Assembly: GCF_030410135.1 (NCBI RefSeq)
Contig: NZ_JAUGQQ010000002.1
Coordinates: 310,001 to 374,000 of the forward strand
DNA length: 64,000 nucleotides
Source: Aequorivita aurantiaca
GTDB taxonomy: Bacteria; Bacteroidota; Bacteroidia; Flavobacteriales; Flavobacteriaceae
Direction of reading: 5' to 3'
Numbering within the stretch: position 1 is the first letter of the stretch; every line of letters begins with the position of its first letter. This document shows, one piece after another, positions 8,398-17,872 of this stretch. The position numbers were made by a program, and so were the translations under genes. The notes under the pieces are model-generated. The model saw only the letters and a list, made by a program, of their open reading frames with translations, was not told the origin of the DNA and searched no databases.

Positions 8398-11316
8398 TTA
8401 GTTAACGATAATTCTTCCTGTTTTATAGGATTTGGTGTTCTTTCCTCCCACCTTAACAATATATACTCCACTTACCGCTTGGCTCATATCAAGTTTCGCT
8501 TTATAGGAATCGCCTATTTTGTTGATCATTTTTATTCGAAGTTGTTGCCCCAACATATTATAAACAGCAAGATAGGTTTCGCCATTAAAAGAAGTTGTTA
8601 GTGAAACATCAAACTGATTGTTAGCTTCGGTGGTTATTATAAATTCTCCCTTTGTTATTGAAAAATCATCAACTCCCAAGGTTCCGATATTTGCTGTATA
8701 GTCCTCAGTTTCTCCAAAATTGGTTTCCTCGCAGGCATCATTCGGCACAGGGCCGTTCCAATTGGTCTTAGCTCGCATACGGTGTGGTCCAATGGCGGCA
8801 CCCGAGGGAATTACCAAATCCATAGTTACGGTATAGGTTCCGGAACCTTGTCCTGAGGCAATTTCCACATTATTTACCACTACTTCATCTGTAGTGAAGT
8901 TAGAGTCGTCATTGAAGTCAATCCAAACTTTCACAAATTGATCTCCATAACCAGTTGTTATTGTTAGGTTGTTAGTGCTTCCTGGTGCCAAATTCGCAAT
9001 CAAATTTGTAAAGTCTCCATAACCTTCACAGGCAGACGGATTATTAATTTCCGCAATCGAAACTAAACGGAAGCCATCTCCAAAGGAACAATCCAAGTTT
9101 GGTTGGCATAAAATGTTTTCTATTTCAGCCGTAACTGAATCATTGGATGGATTTCCATCGCTCGCCAGAGAAGTTGAAACCGTAACGGTATAATTTCCCA
9201 AAGCAGAAAAATCTGCAGTTTGCGCGAAACTATAAATCATTTCCTGTTCAGAGGCTATTGGTCCGGTAAATGTTTCAATTACAGGAGTGCCGCCATTTAT
9301 TACATATTGAATATTAAAATTTGATTGTGAAGCAGCGCCAAAGTTTTTAATTGTTGCGGTTATGGTTTCATTGCCCAATCCGGAGCCGGAAATTGGTGTC
9401 GTAATTTCTATCGCCCCTACGTCGTTAGCCAATAGATTTGTTATTTCTTTTATAAAAGGATCGTTGGCTGGAAATTCATCACCGGTTAAATTAGTCCGCA
9501 CTTCTATGGAATAGGTTTGCCCAGTAGTAGAAAGATCGATTGTTTGTGTAAATGTGTATGTGGCGGTTGAGCCAGCTGCCACGGTACCATTAAAGGTTTC
9601 TGAAGCCACTAAGTTTCCATCCACTCGAAGTTCCAGGGGAATGTTGCTTTGTGCCGCAGTTCCGAAATTTCGGATACTTATTTCAACCGTCTCGGCATTC
9701 GTCAATATTCCATTAACGGGTTGTATCAAGTCATTAACCCCAACATCTTTCGCAAATCCGCTGGACAAGGTAAATGCAGCAATTTGGGTGCGCCAGTTGT
9801 TATCCGAAGAAAAATACTCAGCCGTATGCCAAAAGGTGAAGTTATTCGGATCCATGGTTAAATGAGAATAATCTCCAAACCTATTGGTGAAGGTCTGCAC
9901 GCCCGCTCCCGGAACTATTTCCGTTTCAGCAACCGTCATTTGGCCAAGTGGATCCCCATTAAACCTACCGGTATAACGGATAGATGCCCTTAAGGTACTG
10001 CTTGCAACATTAAAGGCCAATCCGATATTTCCCCCCGCATCAATACCCGCGCTTCCCATAAATCTGCTCTGGCCATCCGCCGGTGCATAGGTTCCTTCCT
10101 GAAAAATACTCCATGGATTGGAAGCATCATTCCGCAGTTCGATCCACCTAATTCCTGAAGTATCGTTATTATCAATATCAGTGTTAAAAGTAATTACCCA
10201 ACTATTGTGTCCCGAAAAACTGCGGTAATTGGCGGCATAGGAAATTACCCCCCCAATCATATCAATCTTCTGGTTAGTTCCGGGCTGCTGAACATCACCC
10301 GTTCCGAATGGTGCAAACACAGAGTTAAATGGCGCCGTTGGAATTTCCAATGGCGCGGAAATAGTGGAATTTCCAGTGTTGGTCCAATCAAGGTCAATTT
10401 CCCAAACTTTTAAATGGTCAAAACTAACTCCGGACCAGCCATCATCTTGAAGATAGGTTACATAACCAGGCGCATTTGCCGGGAAAACAGTTCCTAAAAG
10501 ATTGGCAGGTTCGGGGCTTAAAACTGTATTCGTGTTTTGAATACCCCCCGGAAGCGGAAACCCAACAATCTTTGGGCTCGCGCCACCAGCCAACATTACG
10601 TCTCTTTCCACGGCATACACTTTATTGGTAGTTCCAATGTTTGCCGTGAGATAATATGCATCATGCCATACACTATAATGTGGATAATCAGGAAAACTTC
10701 CAAAGGTATATTGATAAACATTATAAGCACCGATGGGATCTCCCGTTTCTGAAACGCCGATCGCTAAGGAATTTCCCAATGAGCCAAATTCACTAACAAA
10801 CCATCGATCCGCAAGTTGATCATACATCACAATGGGATCGCCTGAATTGGACCCTATTCCCAAAAACGTTCCCAATGAAACCGGACCCACCAACAGCACA
10901 CCCGTTTTACTGAAAATTTTCACAATGGAATTAACCGAATGCACATAATGGTTTGGTCCTGCCGCACCTGTTGGATCCGGCGGCACAAAACCCGATTCTG
11001 AGGATGAGGCTCCAATAAAATTCTGTTCAATGGCGCGGGTACGTATTTCGCCAAAATTTCGTTGAACATTTTGGTCTATGCCCAGCGGCAGTGCATTTTC
11101 ATTCACCTGCGGATTATACCGGGAACGGTTGGCGACTACTTTAATCTGTTTAACACTTTGGTCGTAATTTTCCTCTTGTACCGCATATTCCCGCAAGGGA
11201 ATAGTTTTTCCAATAAAAGTTCCAACTATTACCTCATCCGGCGGAAAAGACTGTTGGGAATATAGCGCTGCAGGCAGCAATATAATCATCGCAAAAAGTA
11301 ATTTTTTAAGTTTCAT
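8398..11316 (-). CDS. large secreted T9SS protein with CARDB-like repeats and GEVED domain
   Basis: 972 aa. Signal peptide LLFAMIILLPAALYSQ. Residues 60-480 form a beta-rich region with GFVPPDPTGAAGPNHYVH and DPIVMYDQLADRWF, a pattern recognised from secreted flavobacterial proteins but of unknown activity. Two CARDB-like repeats follow (DVGVNDLIQP..., DVGAIEITTP...), then a GEVED domain (VWIDFNDDSNFTTDE ... GETEDYTANIG) and a C-terminal type A T9SS sorting domain (YLAVYNMLGQQL ... SGVYIVKV). Probably a cell-surface or released adhesin-like protein; no catalytic site was identified. Monocistronic. Confidence 0.85.
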   Translation of the reverse strand: MKLKKLLFAMIILLPAALYSQQSFPPDEVIVGTFIGKTIPLREYAVQEENYDQSVKQIKVVANRSRYNPQVNENALPLGIDQNVQRNFGEIRTRAIEQNFIGASSSESGFVPPDPTGAAGPNHYVHSVNSIVKIFSKTGVLLVGPVSLGTFLGIGSNSGDPIVMYDQLADRWFVSEFGSLGNSLAIGVSETGDPIGAYNVYQYTFGSFPDYPHYSVWHDAYYLTANIGTTNKVYAVERDVMLAGGASPKIVGFPLPGGIQNTNTVLSPEPANLLGTVFPANAPGYVTYLQDDGWSGVSFDHLKVWEIDLDWTNTGNSTISAPLEIPTAPFNSVFAPFGTGDVQQPGTNQKIDMIGGVISYAANYRSFSGHNSWVITFNTDIDNNDTSGIRWIELRNDASNPWSIFQEGTYAPADGQSRFMGSAGIDAGGNIGLAFNVASSTLRASIRYTGRFNGDPLGQMTVAETEIVPGAGVQTFTNRFGDYSHLTMDPNNFTFWHTAEYFSSDNNWRTQIAAFTLSSGFAKDVGVNDLIQPVNGILTNAETVEISIRNFGTAAQSNIPLELRVDGNLVASETFNGTVAAGSTATYTFTQTIDLSTTGQTYSIEVRTNLTGDEFPANDPFIKEITNLLANDVGAIEITTPISGSGLGNETITATIKNFGAASQSNFNIQYVINGGTPVIETFTGPIASEQEMIYSFAQTADFSALGNYTVTVSTSLASDGNPSNDSVTAEIENILCQPNLDCSFGDGFRLVSIAEINNPSACEGYGDFTNLIANLAPGSTNNLTITTGYGDQFVKVWIDFNDDSNFTTDEVVVNNVEIASGQGSGTYTVTMDLVIPSGAAIGPHRMRAKTNWNGPVPNDACEETNFGETEDYTANIGTLGVDDFSITKGEFIITTEANNQFDVSLTTSFNGETYLAVYNMLGQQLRIKMINKIGDSYKAKLDMSQAVSGVYIVKVGGKNTKSYKTGRIIVN

Positions 11317-11342
11317 AAAAAATATTTTAAAATTTTGAAATC

Positions 11343-11350
11343 GAAAGGTA
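11343..11350 (-). promoter_or_regulatory. weak -7-like element (TACCTTTC) of the GEVED protein gene
   Basis: The minus strand reads TACCTTTC, 7 of 8 to TAnnTTTG, 26 bases before the ATG. No -33 TTG recognised. Confidence 0.3.
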
Positions 11351-11428
11351 ATCTATAATATTGGATATTTAATTGCTCGAAACCAGAAGATTATAACATT
11401 CCATAAATTATAAAATCTGCGTTTTCTG

Positions 11429-11462
11429 TTGATTAAAATTCTTTCAAAATTGGTTACATTTG
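11429..11462 (+). promoter_or_regulatory. purL promoter: -33 TTG and -7 TACATTTG
   Basis: TTG at 11429-11431 and TACATTTG at 11455-11462 are 23 bases apart, within the 17-23 range known for Flavobacterium promoters. The final TTG of the -7 box is in frame with purL and could be mistaken for a start. Confidence 0.7.
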
Positions 11463-11492
11463 CACCTTTTAAAACCCTTAACTTTCACAAGG

Positions 11493-14400
11493 ATGATTCA
11501 CTTTTTCGGGAACGTTGAAAACACCGTTTTTGCAGTCCAAACCCAAGGAAATATTTCAGAAGAAAATAGTAAAAAGTTGGAGTGGCTTTTCGGCAACCAG
11601 CCCAAAATTGAGAAGTCCGTTGTGCAACCTTCCGCTCCGAATTTATTTGTGGGACCACGGGCCGCAATGGTCACACCGTGGAGCACAAATGCGGTGGAAA
11701 TTACCCAAAATATGGGAATCGAGGGAATTATTCGCATTGAGGAATTTCACAATAGCACTATCGAAAAAGGGACTTTCGACCCCATGCTTTCGCAAAAATT
11801 CAAGGAATTGAATCAAGATATTTTTGATATTCACATTCAACCGGAAGGAATTTTGGAAATTGGGAATATCGGAGAATACAATCAAAAGGAAGGATTGGCA
11901 TTAAACGCCGAGGAAGTTGAATACCTAGAAAATCTTTCGGAAAAACTTGGAAGAAAATTGACTGACAGTGAAGTTTTCGGCTTCAGCCAAGTGAACAGCG
12001 AGCATTGCCGCCATAAAATTTTCAATGGTGTATTTGAAATTGACGGCCATGAAATGCCCACTTCCCTCTTTAAACTGATTAAAAAAACTGCTGCCGAAAA
12101 TCCGAACGATATCGTTTCGGCATATAAGGATAATGTAGCATTTATAAAGGGCCCGAGCGTAAAACAATGGGCTCCAAAAACTGCCGATAAACCCGATTGG
12201 TACGAAGAAAAGGATTATGAAAGCGTGATTTCGCTTAAAGCTGAAACACACAATTTTCCAACAACCGTAGAGCCTTTTAACGGTGCTGCAACGGGTAGCG
12301 GTGGCGAGATCCGCGACCGTTTGGCTGGCGGAAAAGGTTCGTTGCCATTGGCGGGAACCGCGGTTTATATGACTTCCTATTCCAGACTGAACGACGAAAG
12401 ACCTTGGGAAAAGACAATGAAAGAGCGCGATTGGTTGTACCAAACACCACTCGATATTTTGATAAAAGCGAGCAACGGAGCGTCCGATTTTGGAAACAAA
12501 TTTGGGCAGCCATTAATTGCCGGATCCGTACTCACTTTTGAGCATGAGGAAGATGCAAGAAAACTGGGCTTCGATAAAGTGATTATGCTTGCTGGCGGAG
12601 TTGGATATGCAAAAGCGAGCCAGGCCATAAAAGGAAAACCACAGGAAGGCGATAAAATAGTTGTACTTGGTGGCGATAATTATAGAATTGGAATGGGCGG
12701 TGCCGCGGTTTCTTCGGCAGATACGGGTGAATTCCACAGCGGAATTGAATTGAATGCCATCCAACGAAGCAATCCGGAAATGCAAAAGCGTGCCGCAAAC
12801 GCAATCCGTGCTATGGTGGAAAGTGACGAAAATCCTATAATTTCAATCCACGATCACGGGGCCGGCGGACATTTGAATTGTTTGAGCGAACTGGTTGAAG
12901 ACACAGGCGGAAGAATCGATTTGGACAAACTTCCAGTGGGCGACCCCACCCTTTCCGCAAAGGAAATTATGGGCAACGAAAGTCAGGAGCGAATGGGGTT
13001 GATAATTGCCGAAAAAGATATGGACACGCTTCAACGGGTGGCCGATCGGGAACGCTCACCTGTGTATGCAGTGGGCCAGGTTACGGGTGATCGACGCTTC
13101 TGTTTTGAAAATGAAAAAGGCGAAAAACCTATGGATTTTGCCTTGGAGGATATGTTTGGCAGTTCCCCAAAAACAGTAATGAAAGATAAAACCATAAACA
13201 GGAATTACAAAAACCCTGATTATGAAGGTTCAAAAATAAAAGATTACGTAACGCAAGTGCTTCAATTAGAGGCCGTGGCCTGTAAAGATTGGCTTACCAA
13301 TAAAGTGGACCGTTGCGTAACAGGACGCGTTGCCAAGCAACAAACTGCCGGACCCCTGCAACTTCCATTGAACAATTGTGGCGTTATGGCGTTGGATTTT
13401 CACGGAAAGGAAGGTGTTGCCACAAGTATTGGCCACTCGCCATTGACGGCTTTGATTGATCCCGCTGCCGGTTCGCGAAATGCAATTACCGAATCACTGA
13501 CGAATATAGTTTGGGCGCCGTTAAAAGATGGTTTGAAAAGCGTTTCCCTTTCTGCAAATTGGATGTGGCCCGCAAATAATGCTGGGGAAGATGCGCGTTT
13601 GTATGCAGCAGTAAAAGCAGTTTCAGACTTTTCGATTGATTTGGGAATCAATGTTCCCACAGGAAAGGATTCACTTTCGATGAAGCAGAAATACAAGGAC
13701 GGCGAAGTGATCTCTCCCGGAACGGTAATTATTTCGGCAGTTGGAAATTGCAACGATATTAAGAAAGTTGTTGAGCCTGTTTTACAGAGATCCCAAGGCA
13801 TTGGGAGCGGTAGCATATATTACATAAATATTTCGCAGGACGAATTTAAGTTGGGTGGTTCTTCTTTTGGGCAGATTTTAAATGCCATTGGGAATGACGC
13901 GCCAACGGTAAAAAGTGCCGAATATGTAAAGAATATTTTCAACACTTTACAACAATTAATTCGAGAGGATAAAATTCTCGCGGGGCACGATGTGGCTTCG
14001 GGTGGATTGATTACAACCTTATTGGAAATGTGTTTTGCCGATGTGAATTTAGGGGCAGATTTGGATCTTTCAACTTTGGGTGAAAATGATTTGGTAAAAT
14101 TACTTTTTGCTGAAAATTGCGGTGTAGTAATTCAAGCTTCGGAAGATGCATCGGTTGAAAAAATGCTTTCTGAGAATAAAATCGATTTCAAGAAAATTGG
14201 AACTGTTTCAGAAAGTGATTCACTTTCCATAAAAAATAATTCAGATAAATTAGAATTTAACATTTCTGAAATGCGCGATGTTTGGTATAAAACTTCGTAT
14301 TTATTGGATAAAAACCAAAGTGGTGAAAAGCTTGCAAAACAGCGTTTCGATAATTATAAAAACCAACCGTTGAAATTTGAGTTTCCAAAGAATTTCAATG

Positions 14401-15188
14401 GTAATCTCCCCTCCTTTGGAGAGGTCGGGGGAGGCCGCCCTCAAGCTGCCGTCATTCGTGAAAAAGGAAGCAATAGCGAGCGCGAAATGGCATATATGAT
14501 GCACCTTGCCGGGTTTGATGTGAAGGATGTGCATATGACCGATTTGGTGGAGGGACGCGAAACTTTGGAAGACATAAAATTGATTGTCGCCGTCGGTGGT
14601 TTCAGTAATAGCGATGTTTTGGGAAGCGCGAAAGGTTGGGCCGGATCGTTTTTATACAATGAAAAAGCGAATAAAGCTTTGAAAAATTTCTTTGCAAAAG
14701 AAGACACACTTTCACTTGGGGTTTGCAATGGTTGCCAGCTTTTTGTGGAATTGGGACTTCTAAATCCTGAAGATGATGAAAAGCCGAAAATGCTTCACAA
14801 TGCAACGGGTAAGTTTGAGTGCGTGTTTACTTCGGTGAAAATTCAGGAAAATAATTCTGTTATGCTTTCAAGTTTTGCCGGAAGTACTTTGGGAATTTGG
14901 GCGGCACATGGCGAAGGAAGATTCGATTTTCCGAAAGAAGAAAAAAATTACAATATTGTTGCGAAATACGCCTATGACAAACTGCCTGCCAACCCAAACG
15001 GCAGCAGCTACAACACGGCAATGATGACCGACAAAACCGGACGACATTTAGTGATGATGCCGCATTTGGAGCGTTCAATTTTTCCGTGGAATTGGGCATA
15101 TTATCCAAAAGATAGAAAAGATGACAAGGTTTCGCCTTGGGTTGAAGCGTTAGTTAATGCGCGAAAGTGGATAGAAAAACATTCATAA
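11493..15188 (+). CDS. purL: phosphoribosylformylglycinamidine synthase, long form
   Basis: 1231 aa from ATG 11493 (MIHFFG); the upstream in-frame TTG at 11460 is inside the promoter. The enzyme converts FGAR, Gln and ATP to FGAM in purine synthesis in the cytoplasm. Synthetase motifs include FSQVNSEHCRHKIFNG and the glycine-rich GAATGSGGEIRDR. The C-terminal glutaminase domain has the nucleophile in GVCNGCQ (about 1075) and the AAHGEGRFDFP histidine. Residues about 971-983 (NLPSFGEVGGGRP) are encoded by a palindromic repeat-like element at 14405-14440, exactly at the junction of synthetase and amidotransferase domains. The frame is intact, so the protein is probably active. Monocistronic. 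Confidence 0.95.
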   Translation: MIHFFGNVENTVFAVQTQGNISEENSKKLEWLFGNQPKIEKSVVQPSAPNLFVGPRAAMVTPWSTNAVEITQNMGIEGIIRIEEFHNSTIEKGTFDPMLSQKFKELNQDIFDIHIQPEGILEIGNIGEYNQKEGLALNAEEVEYLENLSEKLGRKLTDSEVFGFSQVNSEHCRHKIFNGVFEIDGHEMPTSLFKLIKKTAAENPNDIVSAYKDNVAFIKGPSVKQWAPKTADKPDWYEEKDYESVISLKAETHNFPTTVEPFNGAATGSGGEIRDRLAGGKGSLPLAGTAVYMTSYSRLNDERPWEKTMKERDWLYQTPLDILIKASNGASDFGNKFGQPLIAGSVLTFEHEEDARKLGFDKVIMLAGGVGYAKASQAIKGKPQEGDKIVVLGGDNYRIGMGGAAVSSADTGEFHSGIELNAIQRSNPEMQKRAANAIRAMVESDENPIISIHDHGAGGHLNCLSELVEDTGGRIDLDKLPVGDPTLSAKEIMGNESQERMGLIIAEKDMDTLQRVADRERSPVYAVGQVTGDRRFCFENEKGEKPMDFALEDMFGSSPKTVMKDKTINRNYKNPDYEGSKIKDYVTQVLQLEAVACKDWLTNKVDRCVTGRVAKQQTAGPLQLPLNNCGVMALDFHGKEGVATSIGHSPLTALIDPAAGSRNAITESLTNIVWAPLKDGLKSVSLSANWMWPANNAGEDARLYAAVKAVSDFSIDLGINVPTGKDSLSMKQKYKDGEVISPGTVIISAVGNCNDIKKVVEPVLQRSQGIGSGSIYYINISQDEFKLGGSSFGQILNAIGNDAPTVKSAEYVKNIFNTLQQLIREDKILAGHDVASGGLITTLLEMCFADVNLGADLDLSTLGENDLVKLLFAENCGVVIQASEDASVEKMLSENKIDFKKIGTVSESDSLSIKNNSDKLEFNISEMRDVWYKTSYLLDKNQSGEKLAKQRFDNYKNQPLKFEFPKNFNGNLPSFGEVGGGRPQAAVIREKGSNSEREMAYMMHLAGFDVKDVHMTDLVEGRETLEDIKLIVAVGGFSNSDVLGSAKGWAGSFLYNEKANKALKNFFAKEDTLSLGVCNGCQLFVELGLLNPEDDEKPKMLHNATGKFECVFTSVKIQENNSVMLSSFAGSTLGIWAAHGEGRFDFPKEEKNYNIVAKYAYDKLPANPNGSSYNTAMMTDKTGRHLVMMPHLERSIFPWNWAYYPKDRKDDKVSPWVEALVNARKWIEKHS
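14405..14440 (+). repeat. intergenic-type palindromic repeat lying inside purL
   Basis: CTCCCC (14406-14411), TCC-TTT-GGA hairpin (14412-14420) and GGGGAG (14428-14433) form nested inverted repeats in a sharply C- then G-rich patch, unlike the surrounding AT-rich coding sequence. Very similar CTCCCCTCCTTTGGAG-type strings are familiar to me as dispersed intergenic repeats in Bacteroidota. Here it is in frame and encodes a Gly/Pro-rich linker. Confidence 0.6.
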
Positions 15189-15221
15189 AATTCTTTAAAA
15201 AGTGAATTCAATTTCACAAAT

Positions 15222-15743
15222 ATGAAACTTTCAAAAGAAGAAAAGAAATGCTGGCAACGGCATTATCGCATTGAAAAACTACAGGATATCCCAACAGAAA
15301 TGTCGGGATTTTCTTCTATTGATGGGGATGCGGATGATGAGTTAATGTTTTATTTCGCCAAGAGAGTTTCCATTCCTGAAATGTATTTGAAGTGCACGGA
15401 TGTTACAGATGAAGGTGTTAAACATATAAGCAGTATTCGTAATTTAAAGGAGCTTACGATAGCCGATCATATAAATGTGACGAAAGCGAGTATTCCATAT
15501 TTTAACGAAATGCGACATTTGGAAAGTCTGAATATTATACATTCGGAAATCACTTTGTCTGATTTGTGTGAAAGTTTAAACAACCAAAACTTGAAAACAC
15601 TCTTTGTTTCTTCAGAAGAAAATGAAGAAAATATTGTGGAAAAAGGTTTTATTCTCAAGGAGAGAATGCCAAAATGTGACGTCTATTTAGATACCTATTT
15701 TGTAACTGATGGTTCCGGGAATCCTGAAACTCCCATCTTTTAA
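15222..15743 (+). CDS. leucine-rich-repeat-like hypothetical protein
   Basis: 173 aa, no signal peptide, charged N-terminus. The central region contains LRR-like phases: VSIPEMYLKCTDVTDEGVKH, IRNLKELTIADHINVTKASI and MRHLESLNIIHSEITLSDL, each with L-x-L-x-x-x-x-x-(V/I)-(T/S) spacing like the cysteine-free version of the TDEGL subtype. I do not recognise a specific family. It starts 33 bases after purL with no terminator seen, so it may be read from the purL promoter. A cytoplasmic protein-binding role is the most that can be inferred. Confidence 0.65.
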   Translation: MKLSKEEKKCWQRHYRIEKLQDIPTEMSGFSSIDGDADDELMFYFAKRVSIPEMYLKCTDVTDEGVKHISSIRNLKELTIADHINVTKASIPYFNEMRHLESLNIIHSEITLSDLCESLNNQNLKTLFVSSEENEENIVEKGFILKERMPKCDVYLDTYFVTDGSGNPETPIF

Positions 15744-15785
15744 ATTTAATATTCCAATATTTTTTTATCGAAAACTATCCCATAG

Positions 15786-15986
15786 ACAAAGTGGAACATT
15801 TTGTCTATTGGGTTATTAGTTTCCACCCATCAATTCAAACGCATCAACCAAAAATTTATCAAAGAAGTGAAAAAGTACGTAAAAGCAGATGGCGGATATA
15901 TTATTATGAACAATAACGATATGTTTAGCATTTCCAGAGGCAAACAAGAAATTTTTATAGAAGCCATGCAAAACTTTTCAGGTTGA
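15786..15986 (+). pseudogene. fragment of a LytTR DNA-binding domain
   Basis: The frame is open from after the stop at 15783-15785 to TGA 15984-15986 and has no good start codon (only TTG at 15801). The readable protein FKRINQKFIKEVKKYVKADG... GYIIMNNNDMFSISRGKQE ... FIEAM matches the C-terminal half of LytTR domains (Arg-x-His/Asn-Gln-x-(Y/F)-hx-N..., then VSRxxKExF). The receiver and the first LytTR strands are missing, and the other frames upstream do not supply them. It is best read as the remnant of a LytTR response regulator. The rest of the 15744-16055 gap holds nothing I can identify. Confidence 0.5.
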
Positions 15987-16055
15987 TTTCAGGTTTTCCC
16001 TTTTAGTATTGAAAGTAAATAATTTTCATTATTTTCACTCAAATAAAAATCTGTT

Positions 16056-17837
16056 ATGACCGATCCCAAAAGACTCTTCGATTTCCCATACTATCAGCTT
16101 GAAAAATACCCGCAGGAAAAAGCCCTAGTAACCAAATACAATGGCGAATGGAAGGCTACTTCCACCCAAGAATATATTGACAAAGCCAATGCGCTGAGCC
16201 GTGCCCTAATTAAAATGGGCGTAAATCCGAACGATAAAATTGCCTTGATTTCCTCCTCAAACCGAACGGAGTGGAACATCTGCGATATTGGCATTATGCA
16301 AACTGGCGCGCAGGATGTACCCGTATATCCCACAATTTCTGAAGATGAATACGAATATGTGCTAAACCATAGCGAATCTATATATTGTTTTGTGTCAGAT
16401 AAAGAAGTCTATGACAAAGTAATGGCAATCAAGTCCAATGTTCCGTCCTTAAAGGAAGTGTATACTTTTGATAAGATAGAAGGAGCCAAAAATTGGAACG
16501 AAGTACTTGAAAACGGAAAAGACGATAGTAACCAAGCGGAAGTAGAAAAAAGAAAGGAAGCAATCCACGAAGATGATCTCGCAACCTTAATCTATACTTC
16601 CGGCACCACTGGAAAACCCAAAGGCGTTATGCTTTCACATAAAAATATTGGCAGCAACGCTAAATTTAGTGCAGAACGGCTTCCCATTGTATTGGGCAAA
16701 TCCACCGCATTGAGTTTTCTGCCAGTTTGCCATATTTATGAGCGTATGCTCCATTATATGTATCAATATTGCGGGGTAGAAATTCATTTCGCGGAAAGTC
16801 TTGACACGATAAGCGAAAACCTAAAGGAAGTAAAGCCTGAAGTTATGACTGCCGTACCACGACTTTTGGAGAAAGTATATGATAAAATTTACGCCAAAGG
16901 TGGCGAGCTCACCGGTATTAAGAAAAAACTCTTCTTCTGGGCGGTAGAGCTGGGTCTAAAATATGAACCCTACGGAGAAAATGGCTGGTGGTATGAAACG
17001 CAACTTAAACTGGCCAACAAACTTATTTTCAGCAAATGGCGTGAAGCCTTGGGAGGTAATTTAAAGGCAATCGCTTCGGGCAGCGCACCTTTGCAACCGC
17101 GATTGGCGAGAGTTTTCAACGCCGCCCAAATTCCAGTAATGGAAGGCTACGGCTTAACCGAAACTTCTCCCGTAATTTCGGTGAACGATATGCGCAACCA
17201 CGGGTTTAAAATAGGAACGGTTGGAAAACCCTTGCGCGAGACAGAAGTGAAAATAGCCGAAGATGGCGAGATATTGGTAAAGGGTCCGCAAGTGATGCTC
17301 GGCTACTACAAAAATGAGGAAGAGACCGAAAAAACTATGGAAGGTGGCTATTTCCATACCGGCGACATAGGCGAAATTGACAGCGAGGGATTTTTAAAGA
17401 TTACCGACCGCAAAAAGGAAATGTTTAAAACTAGTGGCGGTAAATATGTAGCTCCCCAAACAATTGAAAATGTAATGAAACAATCGCGTTTCATCGAGCA
17501 AATGATGGTAATTGGCGAAGGCGAAAAAATGCCGGCCGCCCTAATTCAGCCCGATTTTGAATTCATTAAAGAATGGGGAATATTAAAAAACCACAATTTA
17601 CCGTCAGATTCACAGGAATTGGTCAATAATAAGGAAGTGATTGCCCGCATCCAGGAGGAAATAGATCATTACAACGAAAAATTCGGACATTGGGAAAAAG
17701 TGAAAAAGTTCGAATTAACGCCTGATGTTTGGAGCATTGAAGGTGGACAATTAACGCCAACAATGAAAATGAAACGGAAGGTGATTAAAGAGCAGTATAA
17801 AGATTTGTATGATAGGATTTATGGGAAGAGTGAATAG
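16056..17837 (+). CDS. long-chain fatty-acid--CoA ligase (AMP-forming)
   Basis: 593 aa. ANL-superfamily motifs in order: LIYTSGTTGKPKGVMLSH (about 178-195), GYGLTETSPV (about 366), YFHTGDIGEID and LKITDRKKEMFKTSGGKYV (about 430-470). The large form with a C-terminal lid extension resembles FadD15-type bacterial long-chain acyl-CoA synthetases. It activates fatty acids with ATP and CoA, feeding the beta-oxidation operon encoded 3 kb downstream. ATG 16056 gives the usual N-terminus (RLFDFPYYQL). Cytoplasmic or membrane-associated. Confidence 0.92.
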   Translation: MTDPKRLFDFPYYQLEKYPQEKALVTKYNGEWKATSTQEYIDKANALSRALIKMGVNPNDKIALISSSNRTEWNICDIGIMQTGAQDVPVYPTISEDEYEYVLNHSESIYCFVSDKEVYDKVMAIKSNVPSLKEVYTFDKIEGAKNWNEVLENGKDDSNQAEVEKRKEAIHEDDLATLIYTSGTTGKPKGVMLSHKNIGSNAKFSAERLPIVLGKSTALSFLPVCHIYERMLHYMYQYCGVEIHFAESLDTISENLKEVKPEVMTAVPRLLEKVYDKIYAKGGELTGIKKKLFFWAVELGLKYEPYGENGWWYETQLKLANKLIFSKWREALGGNLKAIASGSAPLQPRLARVFNAAQIPVMEGYGLTETSPVISVNDMRNHGFKIGTVGKPLRETEVKIAEDGEILVKGPQVMLGYYKNEEETEKTMEGGYFHTGDIGEIDSEGFLKITDRKKEMFKTSGGKYVAPQTIENVMKQSRFIEQMMVIGEGEKMPAALIQPDFEFIKEWGILKNHNLPSDSQELVNNKEVIARIQEEIDHYNEKFGHWEKVKKFELTPDVWSIEGGQLTPTMKMKRKVIKEQYKDLYDRIYGKSE

Positions 17838-17872
17838 AAAATAATATATTGTAACACAGTAAAACCCTAATC

